A stretch of 64,000 nt of DNA from NCBI RefSeq assembly GCF_003261175.1, contig NZ_QLNP01000102.1, forward strand, positions 1 through 64,000, written 5' to 3'. Each line of letters begins with the position of its first letter. Positions within the stretch are counted from its first letter, which is position 1. The position numbers and the translations under genes are program-made. Source of the DNA: Arthrobacter globiformis. GTDB taxonomy: Bacteria > Actinomycetota > Actinomycetes > Actinomycetales > Micrococcaceae. Shown here in pieces: positions 8,012 through 17,211 of the stretch. A model generated the notes under the pieces. It worked only from the letters and a program-made list of their open reading frames with translations, was not told where the DNA came from and ran no database searches.

Positions 8012-8974
8012 CTAGCGGGAGACTGGCTCCTTTGCCTCCAGGAGCGCGAGTTCGTGGCGGCGGGGGAAGCCTTCCCAGTCGCCGGGGACCAGGCAGGCAA
8101 AGGCGCCGGTTGCCGTGGCGGTGCGGAGGCGTTCCTCGGGGCTGCGGTCTTCCATGAGTTCGGCAAGATAGCCCGCCACGAAGGCGTCGCCGGCGCCGAC
8201 CGTGTCCACCACTGAAACGGGAACAGCCGCCTGCCGGAACACCTCGCCGTCAATCAGCGCGAGGGCTCCGGCGGCACCGAGCTTGATCACGGCCTGGCTG
8301 GGCCCGAAGGCGGCAATTCTTTGGGCGAGCTCCTCCGGTTCACCGGGACCGACGGCGATGGCAGCCTCGTCCTCCCCGGCGAACACGAGGTCCGCGAGCG
8401 GGATGAGGTCGCGGTAGACACTGCCGGCGCCCTCTGTGGACCAGAGGTTGCCGCGGAAGTTCAGGTCGAAGGACACGGGAACGTCCGCCGCCCGGGCCAC
8501 TTCGATGGCGTGCCGGACAGTCGCTGCCGCCTGGGCCGACAGGGCGGGCGTGATGCCGCTGACGTGCAGCAGCCCGGCGCCGGCGATGAGCTCCTGGGAA
8601 ATGTCCGCCGGCAAAATCCGGGAGCCGGCGCTCCCGGCACGGTAGTAGCTCACGCGCTGCGCGTCAGGAGTCCGGCGTTCCTTGATCATCAGTCCGGTCG
8701 GGGCGGAAGGGTCGACGGTGATACGGACGTCCACGCCCTCGGCGCGGATCTCGCGCTCTACAAGCTGGCCAAGGCTGTCCGCACCGACCCGGCCGCACCA
8801 CACGGACTGCACGCCGAGGCGGCGGAGGCCGATGGCGACGTTGGACTCGGAGCCGCCGGTGCCCAGGCTCATGGTCGAGGCGTGCGCGAGAGGCCCTACC
8901 TGGTCGGCGCGCATCAGCGCCATGGTTTCGCCGAACGTGAGGACGTACGGTGCCGGGCTCGTGCGATCGCTCAC
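8012..8974 (-). CDS. kdgK: 2-keto-3-deoxygluconate kinase (PfkB family)
   Basis: A 320-residue PfkB sugar kinase that should phosphorylate 2-keto-3-deoxy-D-gluconate (KDG) to KDPG. The N-terminal GGSESNVAIGL signature is at about 40-50, the KDG-kinase-like SYYRAGSAGS at 109-118, and the catalytic GAGD anion-hole motif at 260-263 (base Asp263). It overlaps the end of eda by four bases (ATGA), so the two are translationally coupled, and they convert KDG to pyruvate and glyceraldehyde 3-phosphate. It is the last gene of the leftward sugar-acid group. Confidence 0.9.
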   Translation of the reverse strand: MSDRTSPAPYVLTFGETMALMRADQVGPLAHASTMSLGTGGSESNVAIGLRRLGVQSVWCGRVGADSLGQLVEREIRAEGVDVRITVDPSAPTGLMIKERRTPDAQRVSYYRAGSAGSRILPADISQELIAGAGLLHVSGITPALSAQAAATVRHAIEVARAADVPVSFDLNFRGNLWSTEGAGSVYRDLIPLADLVFAGEDEAAIAVGPGEPEELAQRIAAFGPSQAVIKLGAAGALALIDGEVFRQAAVPVSVVDTVGAGDAFVAGYLAELMEDRSPEERLRTATATGAFACLVPGDWEGFPRRHELALLEAKEPVSR

Positions 8975-9657
8975 TTACCGGCCCCCAGCTGCTCGGCGGT
9001 CTCGTCGATCAGCTCGCGGACCCGCCTCGCCCTGGCCGTGAGGTCCTGCAGGTCACCGCCCTTGAAGGCATCACCCAGCAGCGGGCCGCCGAGGCTTACG
9101 GCAAGCGCGCCGGCCCCGATCCAGGCCGGGACGTCCTCGATGTTGACGCCGCCGGACGGGATCACCTCGATGTCCGGGAACGGGCCGCGCAGCTGCGAAA
9201 CGTAGCCGGCACCAACCGTGGAGGCCGGGAAGACCTTGACGGCGGTGGCACCTAGTTTCCAGCCGGCGTGCAGCTCCGTGGGGGTCAGGCCGCCCGGGTA
9301 GACCGGAACACCGCGGCGAACGCACGCTTCGATGACGCCGGGATCGGTGACAGGTGTGACGATATAGGCCGCACCCAGGTCGAGGGCCGTCTCGGCCTCG
9401 TCCGCTTCCGTCACGGTGCCGACACCGATCTCGAGCGAGTCCCCGAACCGCTCCTGCAGGAGGGGCAGTTCGTCCCAGGCGCCGGGCGTGCTGAGTGTGA
9501 GTTCGATGCTGAGCACACCGCCCCGCTGCAGCGCCTCGATCACCGGCGCGTAGTCCGAGGCGTGCCGGGCACGGAGGACGGCCACGGCTCGGGTTTCGCG
9601 GAGGGTTGCGGAGGGTGCCGGCCGGGACGCAGTGCCGGGATTTTCGAGGCGGAGCAT
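8971..9657 (-). CDS. eda: KDPG/KHG aldolase
   Basis: Bifunctional 2-keto-3-deoxy-6-phosphogluconate / 4-hydroxy-2-oxoglutarate aldolase, 228 residues from the start chosen here. The Schiff-base lysine is Lys141 in VKVFPAS, and the proton-transfer glutamate is Glu52 in IELTLST. The frame is open to 9717, but the ATG at 9657 has AAAGGAA six bases upstream, while the longer version starts inside hairpin copy B and adds a low-complexity peptide. It is followed by kdgK with a four-base overlap and preceded by the MHS permease gene, from which it is separated by that hairpin. Confidence 0.9.
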   Translation of the reverse strand: MLRLENPGTASRPAPSATLRETRAVAVLRARHASDYAPVIEALQRGGVLSIELTLSTPGAWDELPLLQERFGDSLEIGVGTVTEADEAETALDLGAAYIVTPVTDPGVIEACVRRGVPVYPGGLTPTELHAGWKLGATAVKVFPASTVGAGYVSQLRGPFPDIEVIPSGGVNIEDVPAWIGAGALAVSLGGPLLGDAFKGGDLQDLTARARRVRELIDETAEQLGAGK

Positions 9658-9710
9658 GGGATTCCTTTTGGGGGTGGCGGGCTTGCGGTGGTGAGTGAAG
9701 GAGAACTGGA

Positions 9711-9746
9711 AGTGCACGACGGCGGCGCGTGCCGCCGTCGTGCACT
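9711..9746. terminator. Hairpin terminator (copy B, variant loop)
   Basis: A perfect 16-bp stem: 9711-9726 pairs with 9731-9746 around loop GCGT. It lies 22 bases after the stop of the MHS permease gene and before eda. It shares CACGACGGCGG with the other conserved hairpins but has GC instead of GG at the top of the stem. It may attenuate rather than fully end transcription into eda-kdgK. Confidence 0.75.
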
Positions 9747-9767
9747 ATCAGCTATGGATGGGGTGAG

Positions 9768-11165
9768 TTACTTGGCGGTGCGGGCGGCGGCCAGGTCAGC
9801 CGTCACCATAGGGTTGGCGACCACGCCGCCGTTCGGGCGGGCGTCCTCCGGGTCCGTCAGGTCGCGGTTCACGGTCTCCGGGGAGAGCCGCGTGGCGACG
9901 AAGCTGACGAGCATGGTCAGAGACATGTAGATGGCCACCGGGATCCAGGAGTTGCTGAAGAGGCCGAGCAGTCCGGCGCAGACCATCGGTGCGATGCCGC
10001 CGCCGATGATCGAGGAGAATTCGCGGCCCAGAGTGACGCCGGCGTAGCGGTAGCGGCTGCCGAAGATCTCCGGGAAGTAGCTCATGTGCACACCCACCAC
10101 GCCCTGGCAGGCCAGCATGAAGCCCACGATGATTACCAGCACGATGGCCACGGGAGAGCCGGTGGTCAGGAGCATGAACGCCGGTGCCGGGAAGAGGATC
10201 AGCGCCCCGGTGATCAGCGAGACAACGCGGCGGCGGCCGATCTTGTCGGACAGGATTCCGAAGGAGACTGCCGCAACACCGCCGCAGAGCGCACCGATGA
10301 GAAGTACCGGCGGGATGAACTTGGGATCGGTTCCGACGACGGTGATCAGGTAGGAGGCCATGAACACCTGGATGGTGTAGGACTGCGTGCTGACGCCGAA
10401 GTTCATGAGGATGACGCGCAGGACGTTGGCCTTGCCGTGCTTGGCGACCTCCTTGAGCGGTGCGGGCGGTTCGGTGCGGGCCTGCTTGATCTCTTCAAAC
10501 ACGGGGGACTCATCGAGCTTGCGCCGGATGACCAGCGCAGCGATAGTGACGAAGATGCTGGAGAGGAAGACGAGGCGCCAGCCCCAGGTGAGCATGTCGT
10601 TGGGAGCCAGGGACTGGGCGGCGATCCACACCAGCGCACCGAGCGCAGTGCCGGCTGCGGCGCCGACCATGATCAGGGAAGCCAGCTTGCCGCGGGTGCC
10701 GGGGGCTGCTGATTCGGTGAGCAGCGTGGCGCCGCCGGATTGTTCGGCACCGGCGCCGAAGCCCTGGGCTGCGCGGCACACGCACAGCAGGACCGGGGCG
10801 AGAAGGCCGATCTGGTCGAAGGTGGGCAGCAGACCGATGGCCAGGGTGGCGCCGCCCATCAGGAGCAGCGTGACCACGAGGATCCACTTCCGGCCGAGGC
10901 GGTCGCCGAAGTGGGAGAAGAAGATGCCGCCGAGCGGACGGAACAGGAAGCCGACGGCGAAGGTGGTGAAGCTGGCAATCAGCGCGGCAGCGGGGGAAAC
11001 GTTGGGGAAGAACAGTTTGCTGAAAACAAGCGCCGAGGCGGTGCCGTAGATGACGAAGTCATACAGTTCGAGGGTGGTGCCGATGAGGCCGGCGACGGCG
11101 GCCTTCCGGACTTTGCTCTGGTCCACTTCCCCTGGGGGAAGGTGTGCTGCTGTGGTCATTTCCAA
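9768..11165 (-). CDS. MHS-family MFS transporter (sugar-acid uptake)
   Basis: A 465-residue metabolite:H+ symporter (MHS) family permease with about 12 transmembrane helices. Family marks are GTTLELYDFVIYGTA in helix 1, SHFGDRLGRK in the helix 2-3 loop and the CRAAQGFGAGAEQ region. It sits 45 bases after the second idnD-like gene in the sugar-acid operon, so uptake of L-idonate, L-gulonate, fructuronate or mannonate is a reasonable inference. It ends just before hairpin copy B. The substrate cannot be read from the sequence. Confidence 0.87.
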   Translation of the reverse strand: MEMTTAAHLPPGEVDQSKVRKAAVAGLIGTTLELYDFVIYGTASALVFSKLFFPNVSPAAALIASFTTFAVGFLFRPLGGIFFSHFGDRLGRKWILVVTLLLMGGATLAIGLLPTFDQIGLLAPVLLCVCRAAQGFGAGAEQSGGATLLTESAAPGTRGKLASLIMVGAAAGTALGALVWIAAQSLAPNDMLTWGWRLVFLSSIFVTIAALVIRRKLDESPVFEEIKQARTEPPAPLKEVAKHGKANVLRVILMNFGVSTQSYTIQVFMASYLITVVGTDPKFIPPVLLIGALCGGVAAVSFGILSDKIGRRRVVSLITGALILFPAPAFMLLTTGSPVAIVLVIIVGFMLACQGVVGVHMSYFPEIFGSRYRYAGVTLGREFSSIIGGGIAPMVCAGLLGLFSNSWIPVAIYMSLTMLVSFVATRLSPETVNRDLTDPEDARPNGGVVANPMVTADLAAARTAK

Positions 11166-11210
11166 ACTCCTTTGAATGGATGTCCTGGTTTCGACAAGCT
11201 CAACCAGCGG

Positions 11211-12263
11211 TCAGTAGGTGATGAGTACTTTGAGGTTCGTGGGGTCGGCCACCGGGGCTGTGAGGGCGGCCGCGGCGTCGTCGAGCGGGAACGTGCTGGT
11301 GATGATGGACGGCAGGTCAACGACGCCGGAGGAGGCGAGTTCGATCGCCGTCGGGAAGGCGTTGGCGTAGCGGAACGCGGTGACGAGGTCGATCTCGTAG
11401 CGTTGGAGTAACCCGAGCGGGATGCCGTCCACGGTGGGCTTGGCCTGGCCGACGACGGTGGCGCGGGTGGCCGGCGCCAGAGTCTGGATGCCGTCCGCGA
11501 GGGCCTTCGTGTTGCCGGAGCATTCGATCAGGCGGTCCATGTCCGCCAGGTCCAGTGGCGTGGTTGCGGTGTTGATGGTGCGGGTGGCACCGAATTTGGT
11601 GGCGACGGCGAGGCGGTCGTCGTTCACGTCCGTCACCACGATTTCGGCGGCGCCCCGGGCGGCGGCTACCTGGGCGACCAGCAGGCCGATGGGCCCGGCG
11701 CCGGTGATCAGCACGCGGTGGCCTTTCTCGACCTGCGCCCGTTCGACGGCCCAGACAGCGACGGCGAGCGGTTCGATCGCCGCTCCGATGTCGGCCGGGA
11801 TGGTGTCCGGCAGCCGGTGGACGGCGGCTTCGGGCACCACCACGTGGCGGGCGAACAGCCCGTCGGTGGGAGGGGAGCCGAAGCAGCTTCCGGCCGGGCA
11901 GAGATTGTAGCGTCCCGACAGGCAGGTGGGGCATTCGCGGCAGGGCAGGGCCGGTTCAATGACGACGGCGGTGCCCGCAGCGACGGTGGCCTGCGGTCCG
12001 GCGGCGATGACGACGCCGGCGCCCTCGTGGCCCAGGACGGTGGGCTGGCGCAGCACGTTGGTGCCGTTGCGGCCGTCGGCGAAGTAGTGCATGTCCGAGC
12101 CGCAGATCCCGCCGGACCTCATTTCGACCAGCAGGTCCTGCGGTCCGAGGGCGGGCAGGGGTTTATGCTCGATCCGCAGGTCGCGGGCGCCGTGCAGCAC
12201 GGCGGCCTGCGTGCCGGTGGGAAGCCCGGCTTTGGCGGTTGACGGGATGGCGTGGGTGGTCAT
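11211..12263 (-). CDS. Zn-dependent dehydrogenase, L-idonate/L-gulonate 5-dehydrogenase-like
   Basis: A 350-residue medium-chain dehydrogenase with the full zinc set: catalytic Cys in GGICGSDMHYF, GHE, and a structural-zinc cluster CRECPTCLSGRYNLC near residues 113-127; the NAD-binding motif is GAGPIG. It overlaps the mannonate oxidoreductase gene by four bases. In known pathways an enzyme of this type oxidises L-gulonate to D-fructuronate, the substrate of that neighbour, so L-gulonate 5-dehydrogenase is at least as likely as L-idonate 5-dehydrogenase. It differs clearly from the copy at 774-1877, which lacks the structural-zinc cysteines. Confidence 0.82.
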   Translation of the reverse strand: MTTHAIPSTAKAGLPTGTQAAVLHGARDLRIEHKPLPALGPQDLLVEMRSGGICGSDMHYFADGRNGTNVLRQPTVLGHEGAGVVIAAGPQATVAAGTAVVIEPALPCRECPTCLSGRYNLCPAGSCFGSPPTDGLFARHVVVPEAAVHRLPDTIPADIGAAIEPLAVAVWAVERAQVEKGHRVLITGAGPIGLLVAQVAAARGAAEIVVTDVNDDRLAVATKFGATRTINTATTPLDLADMDRLIECSGNTKALADGIQTLAPATRATVVGQAKPTVDGIPLGLLQRYEIDLVTAFRYANAFPTAIELASSGVVDLPSIITSTFPLDDAAAALTAPVADPTNLKVLITY

Positions 12264-13795
12264 GGCGTGCTCCGTGTGGTTTGGAGGGACGGGGCGGGAG
12301 TGAGGGAAGCGGCAGTGCGGGCTTCGGCGAGGGCGCTCAGCGGCCCCGCCGAGTGGATGATGTCGATGAACTCGCCGGTGCGCAGGATGAAGTCGTCACG
12401 TTCGGCCAGTTCCTCGCCAAGGAGATGGTGGTCGCCAAGGACCTTGCTTGCGAGGTCCCCGCCCGAGCGGGACCCTGATGCCAGTCCTGCCAGCAGCCCG
12501 CGGGCCGGGTCCTCCACGGCGTGCGCCTGGGGCCCCGGGTCGAACCCGGGCAGCGGGGCGATGCATGCGAGATACGCGGCGGTGGTGAGGGCCAACAGCT
12601 GCGGCATCCGGCCGTCGCCGAGCATTTGCAGCGCCGGCAGCGGGATCCGCTGGCGGAGTTTGACGGACCCGTCGGAGCCTACCTGGCTGGTGCGGTGGCC
12701 CAGTGCCGTGTTCCGCCAGCGGGAGAAGAGCTGTTCCTCGTAGGCGTCCACGTCCACGCCGGACGGTACCGAGACGCTGGGCAGGTACTCGTTGCGCAGC
12801 ACGGACCGGGCGGCCAGTTCGATGGCCGGGTGCGAGACGGATTCGGGGATGGTGACGGCGCCGGTGAGGGCTCCGAGGTAGGCGATGAGGGAGTGGGTGC
12901 CATTAAGCAGGCGGACTTTCAGTTGCTCGTAGCCGCCCACTTCGCTGGAGAACACCGCTCCGCCGGCTTCCCACGTGGGGCGTCCGGCGATGAAGTTGTC
13001 TTCCACGATCCACATGGTGAACGGCTCGGCCGGGACCGGAATCCGGTCCTTGTAGCCGCGCTGCGAGGCGACCAGGCGGCGATAGTGCTCCGTGGTGGCT
13101 GGCACGATCCGGTCCACCATGGAGGAGGGGAAGCTGGTGAGCGTGTCGACGAAGGCCAGGGCCTCGGCGGCTTCGGCGGGCGGCAACAGGGAGGCGAATT
13201 CCCGGACCAGCCGCTTCGTGTGGTGGCCGTTCTCCGCAAGGTTGTCGCAGCTGAGGACGGTCACCGGTTCGGCGTGGGTCCGGGAACGGTGCTGCAGGCC
13301 GCGAACGATCTGCCCGATCGGCGTCTGCGGTGACCCCGGGTGGGCGAGATCGTGCCGGATGGCAGGGTCCTGCAGGTTCAGCGAGCCGGTGGCGGGAGTG
13401 TAGTTGTAGCCGTTCTCCGTGACGGTAAGGGACACGATCCGGGTGCCCGCGTTCCCGATGGCCTTGACCACGCGTACAGGGTCAGCGGCGGCGGTGAAGG
13501 CGTCGGTGTGGACCCGCGGAACGGAGAATTGCGAGCCTTCAGGCGAAATTTCCACCACGGTGTAGAGCATGTCCTGGGCGTGCATGGCGTCCGGGATGGC
13601 GGAGGAGCGGCTGGCAACCCCGATGATGCCCCAGTCTCCGCCGTGGGCGGCGATGGCGGCGTCGGTGTAGACGGCCTGGTGGGCCCGGTGGAAGTTTCCC
13701 AAGCCCAGGTGCACGATGCCGGCAGCCGGTGCAGCCGGCCGCCGCAGAATTCCGGGAGTGGCCGCGGACAGCGGGGGAATGGACGCGGAGGTCAT
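12260..13795 (-). CDS. uxuB: Mannitol dehydrogenase family; D-mannonate oxidoreductase (fructuronate reductase)
   Basis: A 511-residue polyol-specific long-chain dehydrogenase. The N-terminal nucleotide-binding motif GLGNFHRAHQA is at 31-41, and the catalytic Lys293, Asn298 and His301 lie in LKVRLLNGTHS. Within the operon it should reduce D-fructuronate to D-mannonate, the ManD substrate; mannitol or other polyol oxidation is the alternative for the family. It starts two bases after manD ends and overlaps the following dehydrogenase gene by four bases. Confidence 0.87.
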   Translation of the reverse strand: MTSASIPPLSAATPGILRRPAAPAAGIVHLGLGNFHRAHQAVYTDAAIAAHGGDWGIIGVASRSSAIPDAMHAQDMLYTVVEISPEGSQFSVPRVHTDAFTAAADPVRVVKAIGNAGTRIVSLTVTENGYNYTPATGSLNLQDPAIRHDLAHPGSPQTPIGQIVRGLQHRSRTHAEPVTVLSCDNLAENGHHTKRLVREFASLLPPAEAAEALAFVDTLTSFPSSMVDRIVPATTEHYRRLVASQRGYKDRIPVPAEPFTMWIVEDNFIAGRPTWEAGGAVFSSEVGGYEQLKVRLLNGTHSLIAYLGALTGAVTIPESVSHPAIELAARSVLRNEYLPSVSVPSGVDVDAYEEQLFSRWRNTALGHRTSQVGSDGSVKLRQRIPLPALQMLGDGRMPQLLALTTAAYLACIAPLPGFDPGPQAHAVEDPARGLLAGLASGSRSGGDLASKVLGDHHLLGEELAERDDFILRTGEFIDIIHSAGPLSALAEARTAASLTPAPSLQTTRSTP

Positions 13796-13797
13796 GG

Positions 13798-15015
13798 TTA
13801 CCAGTCCTTCATGGAGCCGTCGAGCTCACGGGCGATGGGCAGGTACGCCTGCTTGTAGGGGAAGCGGGCGGCCGCGTCCTCGTCCACGTGCACGCCGAGG
13901 CCGGGCTCGTCGCCGGGGTGGAGGTAGCCGTCCTCGAAGCGGAAGCTGGACTGGAACACCTCGGACACCAGGGGGTCGTAGCCCATGTATTCCTGGATGG
14001 CGAAGTTGCTGGTGGCCAGACCCAGGTGCAGTGAGGCCGAGAGGTTGATCGGCGAGACGTCGGAGGGGCCGTGCGGGGCACCCTTGATTTGGTAGACCTC
14101 CGCCAGGGCGAGGATCTTGCGGACGTGGGAGATGCCTCCGGCGTGGACGACGGCGGTGCGGATGAAGTCGATGAGGCGTTCGGTGATGAGGTGCTCGCAG
14201 TCCCAGATGGTGTTGAAGACCTCGCCGATGGCCAGCGGGATGGTGGTCTGCTGGCGCAGCGTGCGGAGGAGCCGCTGGTTTTCCGCTGGCGTGACGTCCT
14301 CGAGCCAGAACAGGTCCACGTCTTCCAAGGACCTGGCCAGCCGGGCGGCTTCGGTGGGATTGAGCCGGTGGTGGACGTCGTGCAGGAGCTTGAGGTCCGG
14401 GCCGACATGCTCGCGGACCGCTGCCAGGACCTTCGGGGCATGGCGGAGGTAGGCCGAGGTATCCCAGTCCTCTTCCACCGGTCCGGCGCCGCGGCCGGCG
14501 GGCTCGTAGCTGGCAGCGCCCTTAGTTACGCCATAGACCTTGTCCAGCCCGGGTACGCCCGACTGGGCGCGGACGGCGCGGAAGCCCTGTTCCCGGCGGC
14601 GGTCCACGGAGTCGAGGAGCTCGGGCACATCCCAGCCCGTCGCGTGGGTGTAGGTGAGGATTTTGTCCCGGGCGGCGCCGCCCAGCAGCTGGTAGACCGG
14701 GACGTCCAGGGCCTTGCCCTTGATGTCCCACAGTGCCAGGTCAATGGCGCCGATGGCGGCCATGGTCACCGGTCCGCGCCGCCAGTAGGCGCCACGGTAG
14801 AAGTACTGCCAGGTGTCTTCGATGCGGTCGGCGTCCCGGCCGAGCAGGGCGGGGGCGAGGTGGTCACGGAGGTAGCTGGCGACGGACAGTTCACGGCCGT
14901 TGAGGGTGGCGTCGCCCCAGCCGATCAACCCGTCGTCGGTGGTGATCTTCAGGGTGACGAAGTTGCGGCTGGGGCTGGTGACGAGGACGTCGACGTCGAC
15001 GATTTTTCGGGTCAT
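13798..15015 (-). CDS. manD: D-mannonate dehydratase, enolase superfamily (ManD/RspA)
   Basis: A 405-residue ManD-family member that dehydrates D-mannonate to KDG. The residues known to matter in characterised ManD proteins are all here: Arg149 and Tyr161 in the active-site loop, Mg2+ ligands Asp213, Glu239 (WLED) and Glu265 (IGEVFN), and His215 in the HDVHHR motif. Length and C-terminal barrel motifs (HGPSDVSPI) are normal. It overlaps the upstream dehydrogenase by four bases. Some family members act poorly on mannonate or prefer D-gluconate; the neighbouring mannonate oxidoreductase argues for mannonate. Confidence 0.92.
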   Translation of the reverse strand: MTRKIVDVDVLVTSPSRNFVTLKITTDDGLIGWGDATLNGRELSVASYLRDHLAPALLGRDADRIEDTWQYFYRGAYWRRGPVTMAAIGAIDLALWDIKGKALDVPVYQLLGGAARDKILTYTHATGWDVPELLDSVDRRREQGFRAVRAQSGVPGLDKVYGVTKGAASYEPAGRGAGPVEEDWDTSAYLRHAPKVLAAVREHVGPDLKLLHDVHHRLNPTEAARLARSLEDVDLFWLEDVTPAENQRLLRTLRQQTTIPLAIGEVFNTIWDCEHLITERLIDFIRTAVVHAGGISHVRKILALAEVYQIKGAPHGPSDVSPINLSASLHLGLATSNFAIQEYMGYDPLVSEVFQSSFRFEDGYLHPGDEPGLGVHVDEDAAARFPYKQAYLPIARELDGSMKDW

Positions 15016-15992
15016 CGGGAAATCACTACATTCTTCAGTGGCTGGTTTGCGGACAGACGGGTGATGTTTTCGGCGATCTCGCGGGCGCGGCCGCGGAAGG
15101 TTTCGGCGGTGACACCGGAGGAGTGCGGGGTCATGACGACGTTGTCGAGCCGGCCGAACGGCAGGGCGGAGGGTTCGCCGCGGCCGTCGGAGCCCGGGTA
15201 CTGGTACCAGACGTCGATGGCGGCGCCGGCGATCCGGCGGTCCTTCAGGGCCTCGTACAGCGCGGTTTCGTCGACGACGGGCCCGCGGGCGACGTTGACG
15301 ATCTGCCCGTCGGGGCCGAGGTCGTCCAGTTCGGCCGCGCCGATCAGGGAGGTGGTTCCGGCGTCGAGCGGGATGCTGACCACCAGCACATCGGATTCGC
15401 TGAGGGCCTCGCCCAGGCGGTCCGTGGCGCCGGTCCAGCGCAGCGAGTTTTCCTCCGCGTCGACGGATCCGCTGCGGGTGATGGCAATGCCTTCCGCGCC
15501 GAACGCCTGCAGCAGTTTCCAGGCGGCGCTGCCGATGTGGCCGAAGCCGAGGAAGGTCACCACGGCGCCGCGCAGCGTTTCCGGCTGGCGGATGTCGGGG
15601 GAGTAGACCGAGGAGGACCAGACGCCGGTGCGCAGGGCGGCGTCCTGCCCCAGCAGGTTGCGGCGGAGGGCGACGAGCACGGTAGCGATGTGCTCGGCGA
15701 TGGAGCCTTCGTGGTGGAAGGTGTTGGCGCAGACAGATCCGGCGGGGAGGGCATCAGCGTCGATGCCGTCGTAGCCGGCTCCGGCCACGTGCACCAGCCG
15801 GAGGTTCCGTGCTTCGGCGCCCATGGCGGCGGTGAACTTGGGTCCCACATAGACGTCGGCGTCCTTGAGGTCCGTCAGGACGGAGTGTTCGTTCCAGCTG
15901 TCGTGCCAGGAGGTGACGGTGCCTTCCGGCAGTGCCGCCTCGAAGGTGGCGCGCTGGGGCATCAGGTTGGAGTCTGCGATGACGATTCTCAT
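15012..15992 (-). CDS. D-2-hydroxyacid dehydrogenase
   Basis: A 326-residue NAD(P)-dependent 2-hydroxyacid dehydrogenase. The Rossmann motif GFGHIG is at 149-154, the substrate-binding Arg236 in VNVARG, and the catalytic His290 in MTPHSSG. The ATG at 15992 follows AGGGAAAG and lies two bases after the lacI stop; longer reading frames upstream only overlap lacI. In a gulonate/idonate operon a plausible role is reduction of a 2-keto sugar acid, for example 2-keto-L-gulonate to L-idonate as GhrB/TkrA-type enzymes do. That is inference from position. Confidence 0.85.
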   Translation of the reverse strand: MRIVIADSNLMPQRATFEAALPEGTVTSWHDSWNEHSVLTDLKDADVYVGPKFTAAMGAEARNLRLVHVAGAGYDGIDADALPAGSVCANTFHHEGSIAEHIATVLVALRRNLLGQDAALRTGVWSSSVYSPDIRQPETLRGAVVTFLGFGHIGSAAWKLLQAFGAEGIAITRSGSVDAEENSLRWTGATDRLGEALSESDVLVVSIPLDAGTTSLIGAAELDDLGPDGQIVNVARGPVVDETALYEALKDRRIAGAAIDVWYQYPGSDGRGEPSALPFGRLDNVVMTPHSSGVTAETFRGRAREIAENITRLSANQPLKNVVISR

Positions 15993-15994
15993 GG

Positions 15995-16984
15995 TTACTT
16001 TCCCTGGAGGGTTTGGTCGGCGGTGCGTGCGGCGAACGTGGAGCCGCGCACGATGAGCTGCGAGTTGAGGTGGACCGCCTCGGTGGCGGTGGGCTTGCCG
16101 GCGATCTGTTCCAGGAGGAGTTCGAGGGCGAGGGCGCCGCTGCGATTGATGGGGACGCGGACGGAGGTGAGTCCGGGTTCGGCGGCCGCGGCGATGTCGA
16201 GGTCGTCGATGCCCACCACGCTGATGTCCTCGGGGCAGTGGTAGCCGAGCGTCCGGGCGCCGGCGAGCATGCCGATGGCGACGAGGTCGTTGTAGGCGAT
16301 GACGGCGGTGGCGCCGCTGGCGACGACCGAAGCGGCGGCGGCCAGGCCGCCGTCGACCGTGGCGTTCTGGTTGCCCACGGTGACCAGTTCGATGCCCCAT
16401 TCCCCGCAGAGGCGGGTGATGGCCGCGAGCCGCTGGCCGTTGGCCCAGGAGGATGCCGGGCCGGGAATGTAGGCAAGCTTGCGGTGGCCGAGGGCGTAAA
16501 GGTGCTCGACGGCCTGCCGGATCCCTTCGCCGGCCTCCATCAGTACGCGGGCGGCCTGGTCAGCCTCGCCGTTGATCACGACGAGCGGTGCGTTGCCGGC
16601 CAGGTTATGGATCTGTTCCGACGGGAGGCGCGGGGAACAGAGGATGATGCCGTCCACTCCGGTGGCGAATGCCGCGAGGTGGTCGCGCTCGCGGGCGGAG
16701 GATTCGCCGGTGTCGGCCAGGACCATGCGGTGCCGGCCGTGCCAGGCCTGGTCCTGGATGGCCTTGATCAGTGCCGCGAACACGGCGTTTGAGATGTCCG
16801 GAACGACGACGCCGAACGTGCGGCTGCCGTTCAGCCCGGGGACGTCGTACCCAAGCTGGGCGGCCGCGTCCATGACCTTCTGCCGGGTTTCAGCGGCCAA
16901 GCGGCCGGGGTCGCCGAACGCCCGTGACGCCGTGGCGAGCGAGACGCCCGCGAGCTTTGCGACGTCCGTGAGTTTTGCCGCCAT
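15995..16984 (-). CDS. LacI-family transcriptional regulator of the sugar-acid operon
   Basis: A 329-residue LacI/GalR repressor: helix-turn-helix at about residues 4-24 (LTDVAKLAGVSLATASRAF), hinge near 50-58, then a periplasmic-binding-protein-like effector domain. It is the first gene of the leftward operon, two to three bases from the next gene, with GGAGG upstream of the ATG. A strong dyad-containing promoter lies at 17022-17061, so it probably represses itself and the operon until a sugar acid binds. Confidence 0.9.
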   Translation of the reverse strand: MAAKLTDVAKLAGVSLATASRAFGDPGRLAAETRQKVMDAAAQLGYDVPGLNGSRTFGVVVPDISNAVFAALIKAIQDQAWHGRHRMVLADTGESSARERDHLAAFATGVDGIILCSPRLPSEQIHNLAGNAPLVVINGEADQAARVLMEAGEGIRQAVEHLYALGHRKLAYIPGPASSWANGQRLAAITRLCGEWGIELVTVGNQNATVDGGLAAAASVVASGATAVIAYNDLVAIGMLAGARTLGYHCPEDISVVGIDDLDIAAAAEPGLTSVRVPINRSGALALELLLEQIAGKPTATEAVHLNSQLIVRGSTFAARTADQTLQGK

Positions 16985-17021
16985 CGGTCCTCCAGTTGCT
17001 TCGTTGAAACCCTTCCCATCA

Positions 17022-17061
17022 AGTATGGAAAGAGTTGTACAAGCTTGTCAAGACTTTTCCA
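17022..17061 (-). promoter_or_regulatory. Promoter and nested-dyad operator of the sugar-acid operon
   Basis: On the minus strand a consensus -35 TTGACA (17051-17046) is 18 bases from CATACT (17027-17022), facing lacI. Centred exactly on 17043/17044 are two concentric palindromes: inner ACAAGCTTGT (17039-17048) and outer TGGAAA/TTTCCA (17026-17031 and 17056-17061). This covers the whole promoter and fits a LacI-family operator. The predicted leader is about 30 bases. Confidence 0.7.
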
Positions 17062-17089
17062 TGAGTTGCATCACAGGAGTTAACGGAAG

Positions 17090-17123
17090 AAGGACGACGG
17101 CGGGAGGTCCCGCCGTCGTCCTT
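17090..17123. terminator. Conserved-stem hairpin terminator (copy C)
   Basis: A perfect 16-bp stem: 17090-17105 with 17108-17123, core ACGACGGCGGGA/TCCCGCCGTCGT, flanked by A-rich sequence on the left and CTTCATT on the right. It lies between the end of the FAD oxidoreductase gene at 17212 and the lacI promoter, insulating the two leftward units. Confidence 0.82.
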
Positions 17124-17211
17124 CATTGCTTTGGAGTTTTTGTGCAGAAGTTGGCCGCTAAGCGCCCTTGAAGTCGCGACGAATGGACAAAAACACCATC
17201 AGTCGGCGCGG

